Shown piece after piece: positions 8,561-17,349 of a DNA stretch of 64,000 nt; position 1 is the first letter of the stretch; each line of letters begins with the position of its first letter. A model generated the notes under the pieces. It was not told the DNA's origin, searched no databases, and saw only the letters and a list, made by a program, of their open reading frames with translations. The DNA is from Sphingomonadales bacterium (lineage in GTDB: Bacteria > Pseudomonadota > Alphaproteobacteria > Sphingomonadales > Sphingomonadaceae), in the NCBI GenBank assembly GCA_004173185.1, contig SEFZ01000015.1:34577-98576 (forward strand), written 5' to 3'. The position numbers and the translations under genes are program-made.

Positions 8561-9294
8561 GGTTGTCCCTTTCCGGCGTGTTCGCCGATGCCGGAGCGAT
8601 GTGGCGCAACCATCGCGACATATTGGGCGCCATCACCGGCGTGTTCTTCGTCGTTCCGATCCTCGGCATCCTGTTCCTGATGGCGCAGGGTGGCCTGCCC
8701 ACCGATCCCGATCCGGTGAAGCTCAACGAAGCCGTGCAGAAATTCTACAGCGACAATCTGCTGTCGTTCCTGCTCGCCAACCTCATGATCGATTTCGGCA
8801 CCTTCGCGGTGCTCATCCTGTTCCTCCAGCCGGGCAACCGGACGCTGGGCGAAACGCTGATGCTGGCTTTGCGCTGGCTGTTGCCGTTCATCGTGATCGA
8901 CGTGATCGCGGCGATATTGTTCGGGGTCGGCGCATCGCTGTTCCTGCTGCCCGGTCTGTTCGCATTCGGGCGAACCTGGCTTGCCGCGCCTGCGCTCGCC
9001 GCCAATCCCGAACAGGGCATGCTGGGTGCGTTCCGTGAGGGCTGGCAACGCAGCAACGGACTGCGCTGGCTATTGCTGATCGGCGCGTCGGCAGCGACGA
9101 TCCTCATCGCGATATTCGTGATCCTGCTCGGCAGCATCCTGCTCGGCATGGTCGCGTCAGCGGCGGGCGACAACCAGCTCTTCGAGATGACCGGCTATGT
9201 GCTGATCGCGATCATCGGCGGCATCGCCTGGGTGACGACGGCGCTGATTCGCGTCTCCGCTTATCGCCGCACCGAACCCAGGCAGGGAATCTGA
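8557..9294 (+). CDS. multi-pass membrane protein, second of a coupled pair
   Basis: A 245-residue protein with about six hydrophobic segments. The layout resembles the preceding gene: an N-terminal cytoplasmic helix with FADAGAMWRNH, then paired helices, and an amphipathic REGWQRSNGLRW segment in the place of [10 protein letters not shown]. It starts inside the stop of its partner (ATGA), so translation is likely coupled. Its 3' end overlaps the convergent GNAT gene by 34 bases. No catalytic motif is seen; a heteromeric membrane complex is an inference. Confidence 0.75.
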   Translation: MRLSLSGVFADAGAMWRNHRDILGAITGVFFVVPILGILFLMAQGGLPTDPDPVKLNEAVQKFYSDNLLSFLLANLMIDFGTFAVLILFLQPGNRTLGETLMLALRWLLPFIVIDVIAAILFGVGASLFLLPGLFAFGRTWLAAPALAANPEQGMLGAFREGWQRSNGLRWLLLIGASAATILIAIFVILLGSILLGMVASAAGDNQLFEMTGYVLIAIIGGIAWVTTALIRVSAYRRTEPRQGI

Positions 9295-9857
9295 GGCGCG
9301 GTGTCTGCGGGCAGCAAGCCCAGCAGGCGCGGATCGGGAAACGTCTCCAGCGTGCGCTTGGTCGGCACGAAGCCGTGGCGGCGATAGAAAGACAGCGCAC
9401 TCGGATGGTCGAGCGTGCAGGTGTGCACCGCGACGCGGTTCACATCCTTGCGCCACGCAAAGGCCAAAGCATGGCCCATCAGCCAATTGCCATGTCCCTT
9501 GCCGCTAAGCTCAGGCACCAGCCCGAAATAGACGAGATTGCAGGTGCCCTCGGTTCGGAAATCGAGCTCGATCATGCCGATCTCGATGCCGGCGCGATCC
9601 ACCGCCGCGTAAATCTCGACCTTGGGGTCGTCGATGATCGCGCGGAGCCGCTCGTCTTCCATCGCCAGCCGCGAATACCAGAGCCACGGCCCGCCGACGC
9701 GGCGGAACAGCGCAAGGTAGCGGGCGCTCTCGGGCGCGATCCAGTGCGACAAGCGGAAGGGCGATTGGGGCAAGGGCCGGGGACGCGGGCGCTCAGCCAT
9801 CTCCATCGCAGTGACCACTGCGGCGAGCTGGTCGGCGGGGACCGGGATCAGGCCCAT
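9261..9857 (-). CDS. GNAT family N-acetyltransferase
   Basis: A 198-residue protein with the acetyl-CoA binding features of the GNAT fold: a VPELSGKGHGNWLM segment corresponding to motif A (R/Q-x-x-G-x-G/A, here relaxed) and a C-terminal DHPSALSFYRRHGF element typical of the family. The substrate cannot be told. It follows hemF on the minus strand with a four-base gap, so it is probably co-transcribed with hemF and trmL. The 3' end overlaps the convergent membrane protein gene. Confidence 0.85.
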   Translation of the reverse strand: MGLIPVPADQLAAVVTAMEMAERPRPRPLPQSPFRLSHWIAPESARYLALFRRVGGPWLWYSRLAMEDERLRAIIDDPKVEIYAAVDRAGIEIGMIELDFRTEGTCNLVYFGLVPELSGKGHGNWLMGHALAFAWRKDVNRVAVHTCTLDHPSALSFYRRHGFVPTKRTLETFPDPRLLGLLPADTAPQIPCLGSVRR

Positions 9858-9861
9858 GCGG

Positions 9862-10704
9862 TCAGGCCCAAGCAGCCACCGGCGGCAGGCTCATCAGAAT
9901 CGCGTCCACATTGCCCCCCGTCTTCAGCCCGAACAGGGTTCCTCTATCGTAGATCAGGTTAAATTCCGCATAGCGCCCGCGCCATTCGAGCTGCTGCTGC
10001 TTGTCGGCATCGGTGAACGGCAACGCCATCCGCCGCCGCACGATTCGCGGAAACGCATCGAGGAAGGTGCGCCCGACGTCCTGGGTGAAGGCGAAATTCG
10101 CATCCCAGTCGCTATCGAGGTGATCGTAGAAAATCCCGCCGACGCCGCGATGGACCTTGCGGTGGGGGATGTAGAAATACTCGTCCGCCCATTCCTTGAA
10201 GCGCGGATAATGCGCCGGATCGTGCGCGTCGCACGCGGTTTTGAACGCCGCGTGGAATTCGTCGGTATCCTCGGCATAGGGAATCGGCGGATTGAGATCC
10301 GCACCGCCGCCGAACCAGCGCTTGGTGGTGCACAGGAAGCGCGTGTTCATATGCACTGCCGGCACATGCGGGTTCGCCATATGCGCGACGAGGCTGATGC
10401 CGGTAGCGAAAAAGCTGGGGTCTTCGCCCGCGCCGTGGATGGTCTTGGCGAAATCGCCCTCGAAAGCGCCGCCGACGGTCGAGACGTTGACCCCGACCTT
10501 TTCGAAGACCTTGCCCTTCATCACCCCGCGAACGCCGCCGCCACCGGGCTCGCCCGAAGGATCGATGCGGTCCCAGGGGGTATATTCGAACCTGGCGTCC
10601 GATCCGGCTTCGGCTTCGATGGCTTCGAATTCGGCGCAGATCTGATCGCGCAGCGATTCGAACCAGGTGCGTGCGGTTTGCTGTTGGGTGTCGAGCGGCT
10701 TCAT
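9862..10704 (-). CDS. hemF: oxygen-dependent coproporphyrinogen III oxidase
   Basis: Decarboxylates two propionates of coproporphyrinogen III to give protoporphyrinogen IX, using oxygen. The 280-residue length is normal. Family motifs are visible: the WFGGGADLNPP segment in the centre, the HRGVGGIFYDHLD segment, and RRMALPFT near the C-terminus. trmL lies 126 bases upstream on the same strand, with a possible tiny frame between them that I do not call. Confidence 0.95.
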   Translation of the reverse strand: MKPLDTQQQTARTWFESLRDQICAEFEAIEAEAGSDARFEYTPWDRIDPSGEPGGGGVRGVMKGKVFEKVGVNVSTVGGAFEGDFAKTIHGAGEDPSFFATGISLVAHMANPHVPAVHMNTRFLCTTKRWFGGGADLNPPIPYAEDTDEFHAAFKTACDAHDPAHYPRFKEWADEYFYIPHRKVHRGVGGIFYDHLDSDWDANFAFTQDVGRTFLDAFPRIVRRRMALPFTDADKQQQLEWRGRYAEFNLIYDRGTLFGLKTGGNVDAILMSLPPVAAWA

Positions 10705-10830
10705 GGCGCTTTCCCTATCCGCAGCCGGGCCACGAAGTCGAGCGGACAGAATGTCTCACTGTGATCGACGATGCGCGCCAAAACCCCGGCCGTGTGCCCC
10801 GCGATGCAGCTCGCAGCGGCTTGGCGCGGC

Positions 10831-11289
10831 TTATTCGGCCGTGGAAGGCCAGCCATTGGTTTGCCGAATCGCTTCCGCCAGCGCGATTCCCGCCGAAACG
10901 CCCAGGTTGAGCGAGCGCACCGCCGGGTTGATCGCGATGCGCACCACCTGATCGGCGCACAGATGCACATAATCCGGCGCGCCTGCGCTTTCCGATCCGA
11001 ACAACAGCGTATCTTCGGCCTCTAACGCTGTCTGGTGCAGAAAATTGTCGCCCTTGGTCGAGAACAGGATCAGGCGGCCGGGCACCTGCGCGGCAAAGGC
11101 GTCCCAGTCTGCATGGCGCGTGATTTCGACATGATCCTCATAGTCCATCGAGGATCGTTTGCGGCGCTTGTCGCTCCACGGGAAGCCCATCGGCTCGATC
11201 AGATCAACGCCTGCGCCAAAGCATGCAGCGGTGCGCAGAACTGCCCCGACATTGCCGGCGATCTCGGGCTGGAAAAGGGCGATACGCAT
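10831..11289 (-). CDS. trmL: tRNA (cytidine/uridine-34-2'-O)-methyltransferase
   Basis: SPOUT methyltransferase that 2'-O-methylates the wobble base of certain tRNAs. The 152-residue protein has the three knot motifs: NVGAVLRTA near the N-terminus, LLFGSESAG in the middle and the SLNLGVSAGIALAEA knot near the C-terminus. Length fits the small dimeric TrmL group rather than TrmH or RlmB. It is transcribed divergently from petA. Confidence 0.92.
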   Translation of the reverse strand: MRIALFQPEIAGNVGAVLRTAACFGAGVDLIEPMGFPWSDKRRKRSSMDYEDHVEITRHADWDAFAAQVPGRLILFSTKGDNFLHQTALEAEDTLLFGSESAGAPDYVHLCADQVVRIAINPAVRSLNLGVSAGIALAEAIRQTNGWPSTAE

Positions 11290-11460
11290 ATGCTTCCCCT
11301 AACGCCTCGGGCGGCAAGCTAACAAGGGCGTCAAAATGCAGTTGGCAAACCGCGCCCCCCGCGTCTATCAGCGCCCCAAGCCACCGGGGGCATCCGGGCG
11401 GCTCTTACGTCCGTACCCGCGCTTCGCCGTGGGAGAGTTATGAAGTGCAAGGGCTGAAGC

Positions 11461-12012
11461 ATGGTAACTGAAGTCGATCTGTCAGGACCGGAAAATCCGC
11501 GCCGCCGCGATTATCTGAACTACGCCGCGGTTTCCGTCGCGGCTGTGGGTGCAGGCGTTGTGGTGCTGCCGCTGGTCAATTCTATGAACCCCTCGGCCGA
11601 CGTGTTGGCGCTTTCGAGCACCGAGATCGATCTGTCGGCGATCGAAGTGGGTCAGGCGATCAAAACGTCGTTCCGCAAGCAGCCGCTCTTCGTGCGCAAT
11701 CTGACGCCGGCGGAAATCGCTCAGGCGGATGCTGTTGCGGTTTCGAGCCTGCGTGATCCGCAGTCGCTTGCGGACCGCACCAAGGAAGGCAAGCAGAACT
11801 GGCTGATTACGCTGGGCGTTTGCACCCATCTCGGCTGCGTGCCGCTGGGTGCCGGCGAAGGTGAGAATCGCGGCCCGTTCGGCGGCTATTTCTGCCCGTG
11901 CCACGGCTCAGCATACGACACCGCCGGCCGCATTCGTTCGGGCCCGGCGCCGACGAACCTTACGGTTCCCGATTATGAATTCACGTCCGACACTGTCGTC
12001 GTGGTCGGTTGA
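11461..12012 (+). CDS. petA: ubiquinol-cytochrome c reductase, Rieske iron-sulfur subunit
   Basis: Carries electrons from ubiquinol to cytochrome c1 in the bc1 complex. The 183-residue protein has one N-terminal membrane anchor preceded by PRRRDYLN, a twin-arginine-like signal as expected for a folded Fe-S protein. The 2Fe-2S ligands are C121-T-H123 with L-G-C126 and C145-P-C147-H148. AAGGG lies eight bases before the ATG. It is the first gene of petABC. Confidence 0.96.
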   Translation: MVTEVDLSGPENPRRRDYLNYAAVSVAAVGAGVVVLPLVNSMNPSADVLALSSTEIDLSAIEVGQAIKTSFRKQPLFVRNLTPAEIAQADAVAVSSLRDPQSLADRTKEGKQNWLITLGVCTHLGCVPLGAGEGENRGPFGGYFCPCHGSAYDTAGRIRSGPAPTNLTVPDYEFTSDTVVVVG

Positions 12013-12023
12013 GGTAGGCAGAC

Positions 12024-13313
12024 ATGAGCTTCCCCTGGGCAAAGCATTACGAACCGAAGAACCCGCTGATGCGGTATCTGGACGAGAAGCTCCCGCTTCC
12101 CCGGTTCGTCTATAACGCGGTCGGCGCCGGCTATCCGGTCCCCCGCAATCTCAATTATTTCTGGAACTTCGGCGTGCTCGCCGGGGTGGCGCTGATGATC
12201 CAGATCATCACCGGCATCGTGCTTGCGATGCATTTCCACTCCTCGGCCGCCGGTGCGTTCGAATCGGTCAATGTCGGCATCATGCGCGACGTTAATTCGG
12301 GCTGGCTCCTGCGTTTCGCGCACGCCAACGGCGCATCGATGTTCCTCGCCGTCATCTATCTCCACATGTTCCGCGGCCTGTATTACGGCTCGTACAAGGC
12401 GCCGCGCGAAATGGTGTGGCTGCTCGGCGTGGTCATCTTCCTGCTGACCATGGCGACTGCGTTCATGGGCTACGTGCTTCCCTGGGGCCAGATGAGCTTC
12501 TGGGGTGCGCAGGTCATCACGGGCTTCTTCTCGGCGATCCCGGTCGTCGGCGAATGGATCCGCGTGTGGCTGCTCGGCGGCTATGCGCCGGACGATGCCG
12601 CGCTGAACCGCTTCTTCTCGCTTCACTATCTCCTGCCGTTCGTGATCCTCGGTGCAGTCATCCTGCACATCTGGGCACTGCACATTCCGGGTTCGTCGAA
12701 CCCGACCGGCGTGGAAGTGAAGGGCGAGCAGGATACCGTTCCGTTCCACCCGTATTACACGGCGAAGGACGGCTTCGGGGTCGGCGTGTTCATGATCATC
12801 TGCTCGATCTTCATCTTCTTCCTGCCGGATTATCTGGGTCACGCGGATAACTATATCCCGGCGAACCCGCTCTCGACGCCGGCGCACATCGTGCCCGAAT
12901 GGTATTTCTGGCCGTTCTACGCGATCCTGCGCGCCTTCACCGCGGACTTCATCATCCCGGCGAAGCTGTGGGGCGTGGTGGCGATGTTCGGATCGATCCT
13001 GATCCTGTTCTTCCTGCCCTGGCTCGACAAATCGCCGGTGCGTTCGGCAAATTATCGCCCGATGTACCGCATCGCCTTCTGGGTGCTGGTGCTCGACGTG
13101 CTGGTGCTCGGCTATTGCGGTGGCTCGGCGGCAACGCCCGGCATCGTTATCGCCAGCCAGATCACTGCTGCTTATTATTTCGCGCACTTCCTGATCATCG
13201 TTCCGATCATCTCGCGCCTCGAACAACCGAAGCCGCTGCCCAACTCGATCACCGAGTCTGTGCTGGCTAAGCATGGTGGTTCGCAGGTCACCGAGACGGC
13301 GCTGAGCGCGTAA
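12024..13313 (+). CDS. petB: ubiquinol-cytochrome c reductase, cytochrome b subunit
   Basis: Integral membrane subunit of the bc1 complex with both quinone sites and two b hemes. The 429-residue protein has the four heme ligands as two pairs 14 apart: H100/H114 and H201/H215. The PEWYF motif of the Qo site is present near the centre. It starts 11 bases after petA, and petC follows after 15 bases. Confidence 0.97.
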   Translation: MSFPWAKHYEPKNPLMRYLDEKLPLPRFVYNAVGAGYPVPRNLNYFWNFGVLAGVALMIQIITGIVLAMHFHSSAAGAFESVNVGIMRDVNSGWLLRFAHANGASMFLAVIYLHMFRGLYYGSYKAPREMVWLLGVVIFLLTMATAFMGYVLPWGQMSFWGAQVITGFFSAIPVVGEWIRVWLLGGYAPDDAALNRFFSLHYLLPFVILGAVILHIWALHIPGSSNPTGVEVKGEQDTVPFHPYYTAKDGFGVGVFMIICSIFIFFLPDYLGHADNYIPANPLSTPAHIVPEWYFWPFYAILRAFTADFIIPAKLWGVVAMFGSILILFFLPWLDKSPVRSANYRPMYRIAFWVLVLDVLVLGYCGGSAATPGIVIASQITAAYYFAHFLIIVPIISRLEQPKPLPNSITESVLAKHGGSQVTETALSA

Positions 13314-13328
13314 GGGGAAAACAGGACA

Positions 13329-14162
13329 ATGCTTCCGCTTCTAATCCGCTCGACCAAGTTCCTCATCGGGGGAGCCTTCATCTTCGTGCTCGGCCTCGCG
13401 CTGTTCGGCACGGTCAAGGATCTGGTTACCCAGCCCCAGGCCGAAACCGCCGAACATGCAATGCATAAGCATCCGAAAGAGCTCAAGCTCGCTTCGGATG
13501 GCATTCTGGGCAAGTTTGACAACCAGCAGCTTCAGCGTGGCTTCCAGGTCTACAAGGAAGTCTGCGCGGTCTGCCATTCGCTCAACCTGGCCTCGTTCCG
13601 CGAGCTCGGCCAACTCGGTTATTCCGAGGCCGAGGTGAAGAAGATCGCCAAGGATTGGCCGATCAAGCAGCCGGTTCAGGATCCCAAGGCGGGCACCTGG
13701 GGCGAGCGCGACAATCTGCCTTCGGACCGTTTCCCCAAGGCCTATTACGCAGGCACCGGCAGCCCGCCGGACCTGACGCTGATGGCCAAGGCACGGCATA
13801 ATGGCGGCGCATATGTCTATTCGCTGCTCACTGGCTATGACGAGAAGCCTTCGGCCGAAGCGCTGAAGAAATTCCCTGAATTCGCCAAGCCGGCCGAAGG
13901 GATGCACTTCAATCCGTACTTCGCGAACCTGAACCTCTCGATGCCGCCGCCCATCAGCGACGGTCAGGTGACCTATGTCGACGGCACCCGCGCAACCGTG
14001 GACCAGATGTCGAAGGACGTTGCGGCGTTCCTCGTCTGGACCGCCGAGCCGCATGCCCAGTCGCGCAAGATGGCCGGCTTCGCAGTGATCGGCTTCCTGC
14101 TCTTCGCAACGGGGCTCGCTTATGGCGCGTACCGGACCGTCTGGAAGGGCGTGAAGCACTAA
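13329..14162 (+). CDS. petC: ubiquinol-cytochrome c reductase, cytochrome c1 subunit
   Basis: Periplasmic c-type heme subunit held by a C-terminal helix. In this 277-residue protein the N-terminal hydrophobic segment (about 9-30) exports it, the heme site is C79-A-V-C82-H83, a likely axial Met lies in the NLSMPPPI segment, and the C-terminal anchor is about residues 248-268. It is the last gene of petABC and is followed by a strong terminator. Confidence 0.96.
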   Translation: MLPLLIRSTKFLIGGAFIFVLGLALFGTVKDLVTQPQAETAEHAMHKHPKELKLASDGILGKFDNQQLQRGFQVYKEVCAVCHSLNLASFRELGQLGYSEAEVKKIAKDWPIKQPVQDPKAGTWGERDNLPSDRFPKAYYAGTGSPPDLTLMAKARHNGGAYVYSLLTGYDEKPSAEALKKFPEFAKPAEGMHFNPYFANLNLSMPPPISDGQVTYVDGTRATVDQMSKDVAAFLVWTAEPHAQSRKMAGFAVIGFLLFATGLAYGAYRTVWKGVKH

Positions 14163-14185
14163 GCTTCGGCCACCAGCTGAAACAG

Positions 14186-14214
14186 AAAAGGCCGGGGGAA
14201 ACCCCGGCCTTTTT
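14186..14214 (+). terminator. terminator of the petABC operon
   Basis: AAGGCCGGGG (14188-14197) pairs with CCCCGGCCTT (14202-14211) around a GAAA tetraloop and continues into TTTT, 24 bases after the petC stop. Confidence 0.9.
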
Positions 14215-14256
14215 GGTTTTGCGGAACCTCCCGCTGGCGGGAGAGGGTTTGGCTAG

Positions 14257-14703
14257 TCAGGCGGGCCGCCGTCCGATCAGGCCGAGCGAGATGAACCCCA
14301 GCACCTGCACATCGTCCTGATTGAACGTGCGCATCTGGCTGCGGATGCTGCCCATTTCGGGGCGGCTGCGCGAGGGGGTTACTTCCAGCACTTCGGTCTC
14401 ACAGCGCAGGACGTCGCCCGGATAGACCGGCTTGAGCCAGCGCAGTTCGTCGATCCCTGCCGCACCCAGGCTCGCCTGTGGGTTGGCCTTCATCTCCTCG
14501 ACGAACATCGCCATGGTCATCGAGCAGGTGTGCCAGCCGCTGGCGGCGAGTCGCTTGAAATGCGTCTTGGCCGCTGCCTCATCGGAGAGATGGAAGGGCT
14601 GGGGATCGTACTTCTTCGCGAAGTCGAGCACCTCGTCACGGGTCACTTCATACCGGCCGAAGCTGCGCTTCATGCCAACGGTGATATCATCAAGATAGAG
14701 CAT
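14257..14703 (-). CDS. MaoC-like (R)-specific hydratase family protein
   Basis: A single hotdog-fold protein of 148 residues. The MaoC/(R)-enoyl-CoA hydratase signature is visible: DFAKKYDPQPFHL, with the likely catalytic Asp33 and His38, followed by an ASGWHT segment. The substrate is probably an enoyl-CoA, but this cannot be fixed from sequence. The ATG at 14703 gives a standard-length N-terminus (LDDITVG). It lies downstream of the pyrophosphatase-like lipoprotein on the same strand. Confidence 0.85.
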   Translation of the reverse strand: MLYLDDITVGMKRSFGRYEVTRDEVLDFAKKYDPQPFHLSDEAAAKTHFKRLAASGWHTCSMTMAMFVEEMKANPQASLGAAGIDELRWLKPVYPGDVLRCETEVLEVTPSRSRPEMGSIRSQMRTFNQDDVQVLGFISLGLIGRRPA

Positions 14704-14783
14704 GCGATTAGTTTCGGATAGAAACTGGTCTCTGGCAAGTCCCAACCAACGATCCGTCACTCCGGCCGGGGTGACGAAATGGT

Positions 14784-16055
14784 TCAGGGCTGAACCATCA
14801 CCCCACGAAACACTGCGTCGCTGCCATCCTTGCCCGCCGCTGCCGGGAGGCCCAGCAGGTCGCGCAACAGCGGATAGACATCGACATTGTCGAATGCCGG
14901 CAGCTTGGCCGGGCGGAACGCGGGGCCGGTGGCGATGAACAATGCCGCCATCTCGGGCGCCGCATGATCGAAACCGTGATTGCCGCCCACTTCGCCCTGC
15001 TTCGGCGCGCGATCGGTGATTTGCCAGCCGGTTTCGGCGAGGCACAGGATCGGCGGGACGCGGACGTTGCTGCCATAATGGAAGCGCGCCGGGATGTTCT
15101 CCTTGCGCCAGCATTCCATATGCGGGTGCTTGCCGATCAGCGCCTTCTCGACAATGGCCTGCTTGCCCTCGGCGGCGAACAGGCTGGCATAGGGGCCGCT
15201 CTCGACGATGCGGACATCGTCCTTGGCGACATAATCGGTCAGCAGCACCACGCGCTCGCTGCTGGTCTGCGCCATGCCGTGGTCTGATACGATGACAAGG
15301 TTGGCGGGCTGGCCGAGTTCATCGAGCCCTTTCATCAGATCGCCGATCATCGTGTCGACCTCGGCGATCGCATCGGTGGTGCGCTGGTCGCCGGGGCCGA
15401 ATGTGTGGCCGGCGGTATCGACCGTGTCGAAATAGAGCGTCAGGAATTGCGGGCGGATCGCCGCCGGGCGCCGCAGCCAATCGATCGTGCCGCGCACGCG
15501 CTGCGGGCCGGTGATCATCTGGTTGAACTGCGCCCAGTCGGTCGGCCGCGTCCCGCCGGTAATGGTATAGGGCCATTCGGAAGCCTTGGTGCCGCCCACC
15601 GGCACGTTCGATCCGGGCCAGAACATCGTGCCGGTGCGGATGCCGGCTTTCTCGGCATCCACCCAGATCGGATCGGCGGCGTTCCACCAGAAGGGATCGT
15701 CGCTCGCCATGGTGAAGACTTCCTTGGGGCGGGCCGGGTCTTCCATCTTGTTGGCGGTGATGCCGTTGCGATCGGGGCGCAGGCCAGTGACGAGCGTCCA
15801 GTGATTGGGGAAGGTCTTGCTCGGGAAGCTCGGCCGCATCGGCGCGGTCACGCCCATCGCGGCGAGCTTGGAGAGGTTATGGGTAACCCCGCGCTCCAGA
15901 TATTCGGGCATGAACCCGTCGATCGAAATCAGGATCGTGACCGGCGCGCGGACCTCCGCCGCCGGGATCGGCGCGGGGGCTGATACCGGCGCGGTGGCGC
16001 AGGCTTGCAGGAGCGCGGCAAGGGCCGCTGCGGCGAGCTTGGTGGTCAAACGCAT
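14784..16055 (-). CDS. nucleotide pyrophosphatase/phosphodiesterase-like lipoprotein
   Basis: An alkaline-phosphatase-superfamily enzyme of the NPP type, exported as a lipoprotein. It has 423 residues with a lipobox (LLQAC, Cys near 19). Metal and nucleophile residues are visible: ISIDGF (first Asp), the nucleophilic Thr in SFPSKTFPNHW, TVDTAGHTFGP, VSDHGM, and the C-terminal NHGFDH. It probably hydrolyses nucleotide or phosphodiester substrates outside the inner membrane. It is upstream of the MaoC-like gene with an 80-base gap. Confidence 0.88.
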   Translation of the reverse strand: MRLTTKLAAAALAALLQACATAPVSAPAPIPAAEVRAPVTILISIDGFMPEYLERGVTHNLSKLAAMGVTAPMRPSFPSKTFPNHWTLVTGLRPDRNGITANKMEDPARPKEVFTMASDDPFWWNAADPIWVDAEKAGIRTGTMFWPGSNVPVGGTKASEWPYTITGGTRPTDWAQFNQMITGPQRVRGTIDWLRRPAAIRPQFLTLYFDTVDTAGHTFGPGDQRTTDAIAEVDTMIGDLMKGLDELGQPANLVIVSDHGMAQTSSERVVLLTDYVAKDDVRIVESGPYASLFAAEGKQAIVEKALIGKHPHMECWRKENIPARFHYGSNVRVPPILCLAETGWQITDRAPKQGEVGGNHGFDHAAPEMAALFIATGPAFRPAKLPAFDNVDVYPLLRDLLGLPAAAGKDGSDAVFRGVMVQP

Positions 16056-16107
16056 AGCGATGTTCTGACACCGCTTTGTTGCGGACGGAAGTCCTCAGAT
16101 CAGCGCG

Positions 16108-16863
16108 TCACATCCCGCCCATCGGACGCACGAGCATCCAAACGGCCATCGCAACCATCATCAGATTCTCGGTCAGGGATACGAAGCCCAGCGGCACGTT
16201 GCTCGATCCGCCGACGCATGCGCATTTGAGCGCGCGCTTGTCGATATAGACTGCCTTGAACACTGATACCGCGCCGATCCCGCCGATCACCAGCGCCAGC
16301 GGGGCGGAAAACCATGTCAGCGCACCCGCGGTCATCAGCACGCCCGCAAGACCCTCTGCAAACGGATAGACGTAGCCATAGGGCACCCAGCGCCGGGCCA
16401 GCAGATCGTAATTGAGGAACATGGTCGAGAAGCGCTCGACATCCTGCAGCTTGAGCAGCGCCAGCACGATCATCGAGAAGCTGATGAACCATTCGCCCGC
16501 GCGGGTCGTGAACGCGTCGCCCGTCACCGCGAAGCTTGCCGCCAGCGCCATCAATGCCGTCATCGCGAACAACGCGATCACCGGCGTGTAACTGGTCGCG
16601 CCCTCCACGGGCACATTATACCCCAGGAAGCGGCGCAGATCGTCATGCCCGCCGATGCGCTCGCCCTGAATAAAGGTCTGCGGCGTGGTCTTCACATTAT
16701 GCTCGGCCTTATAGGCATCGACCTCGGCGCGCGTCGTCAGCCAGTGATCGTCCACGGCATAGCCATGGCGCTCCAACAGGTACTTGGACTTCACGCCATA
16801 GGGGCAGACATGCGCCGGCATGACCATGCGATAGAGCGCAGCGCGCTTGGTTTGGGTCGTCAT
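16108..16863 (-). CDS. glutaredoxin-MauE fusion membrane protein
   Basis: A 251-residue two-part protein. Residues about 15-80 resemble glutaredoxin with a single active-site cysteine, CPYG in place of CPYC, and the cis-Pro region TTPQTFIQG. Residues about 95-250 form four or five membrane helices of the MauE/DoxX redox-associated type, with a CAC motif after the fourth helix (LKCACVGGS). It probably passes electrons across the membrane for disulfide or metal redox work. The ATG at 16863 is preferred to the in-frame GTG at 16869, because the promoter would start transcription one or two bases before the ATG. It is divergent from the MerR gene. Confidence 0.85.
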   Translation of the reverse strand: MTTQTKRAALYRMVMPAHVCPYGVKSKYLLERHGYAVDDHWLTTRAEVDAYKAEHNVKTTPQTFIQGERIGGHDDLRRFLGYNVPVEGATSYTPVIALFAMTALMALAASFAVTGDAFTTRAGEWFISFSMIVLALLKLQDVERFSTMFLNYDLLARRWVPYGYVYPFAEGLAGVLMTAGALTWFSAPLALVIGGIGAVSVFKAVYIDKRALKCACVGGSSNVPLGFVSLTENLMMVAMAVWMLVRPMGGM

Positions 16864-16905
16864 GCGCACCTATATAGCCCCAGTACCATAGTACGGAGTC
16901 AAGCG
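16864..16905 (-). promoter_or_regulatory. MerR-type promoter/operator between the MauE fusion and merR-family gene
   Basis: On the minus strand there is a -35 TTGACT (16902-16897) and a -10 TATATA (16876-16871) with a 20-base spacer, or CTATAT with 19. This over-long spacer is the hallmark of MerR-controlled promoters. Two GTAC blocks (16883-16886 and 16891-16894) lie inside the spacer as the core of an imperfect dyad. The -10 lies seven bases from the ATG of the MauE fusion, so its mRNA should be almost leaderless. Confidence 0.75.
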
Positions 16906-17301
16906 ATGGCCGGGCTGACGATCGGAAAGCTTGCGGAAGCGGGCGGCGTTGGGGTCGAGACGATCCGCTATTATCAGCGGCGCGGGCTGCTGGAGACTCC
17001 CGAGCGCCCCGGGATCTATGCTGGCGTGCGCCGTTATGGCGATCCGGACGTCCGCCGCCTCCGCTTCATCCGCTCTGCACAGGCCGCAGGGTTCACGCTC
17101 GAGCAGATCGGCGAATTGCTCGTGCTCGACGCCACCGACGATCGTGCCAGCGCCCGCGAACTGGCCATCGAGAGGCTTGCAGCGCTCGATGCGAAGATCG
17201 CCGAACTCGATGCCGCGCGCGGGGCGCTGCGCAAGCTGGCGCAGGAATGCGGCAAGGGCGGGAAGGGGCCTTGCCCGATAATCGCGGCCTTCGAGCGTTA
17301 A
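16906..17301 (+). CDS. MerR family transcriptional regulator
   Basis: A 131-residue activator with the MerR winged helix-turn-helix at the N-terminus (TIGKLAEAGGVGVETIRYY) and a dimerisation helix about 80-115. The C-terminal loop has two cysteines (ECGKGGKGPCP) at the place of MerR Cys117 and Cys126, though one residue closer together. The region where Cys82 should be (VLDATDDRAS) has none, so this is not a standard mercury sensor. It faces the glutaredoxin-MauE gene across a MerR-type promoter and probably controls it in response to a metal or redox signal. GGAG precedes the ATG at 16906. Confidence 0.88.
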   Translation: MAGLTIGKLAEAGGVGVETIRYYQRRGLLETPERPGIYAGVRRYGDPDVRRLRFIRSAQAAGFTLEQIGELLVLDATDDRASARELAIERLAALDAKIAELDAARGALRKLAQECGKGGKGPCPIIAAFER

Positions 17302-17306
17302 GCCTG

Positions 17307-17334
17307 TGCGCGGGGCAGCGAGCCGCCCCGCGCA
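17307..17334. terminator. GC hairpin between convergent genes
   Basis: TGCGCGGGGC (17307-17316) pairs perfectly with GCCCCGCGCA (17325-17334) around an eight-base loop. It has no T run, but it sits exactly between the convergent MerR gene and the hydrolase gene, so it may stop or slow transcription from both sides. Confidence 0.5.
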
Positions 17335-17349
17335 TCGTATGTCTCAGGC

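Noticed and set aside
10701..10781. A possible 26-codon frame from a TTG that overlaps the hemF start (ATGA), with a natural-looking end
   Set aside because: Too short, no good ribosome binding site, and no way to check conservation here.
11973..13274. A 433-codon open frame on the minus strand across petB
   Set aside because: Antisense shadow; petB is complete with four heme histidines.
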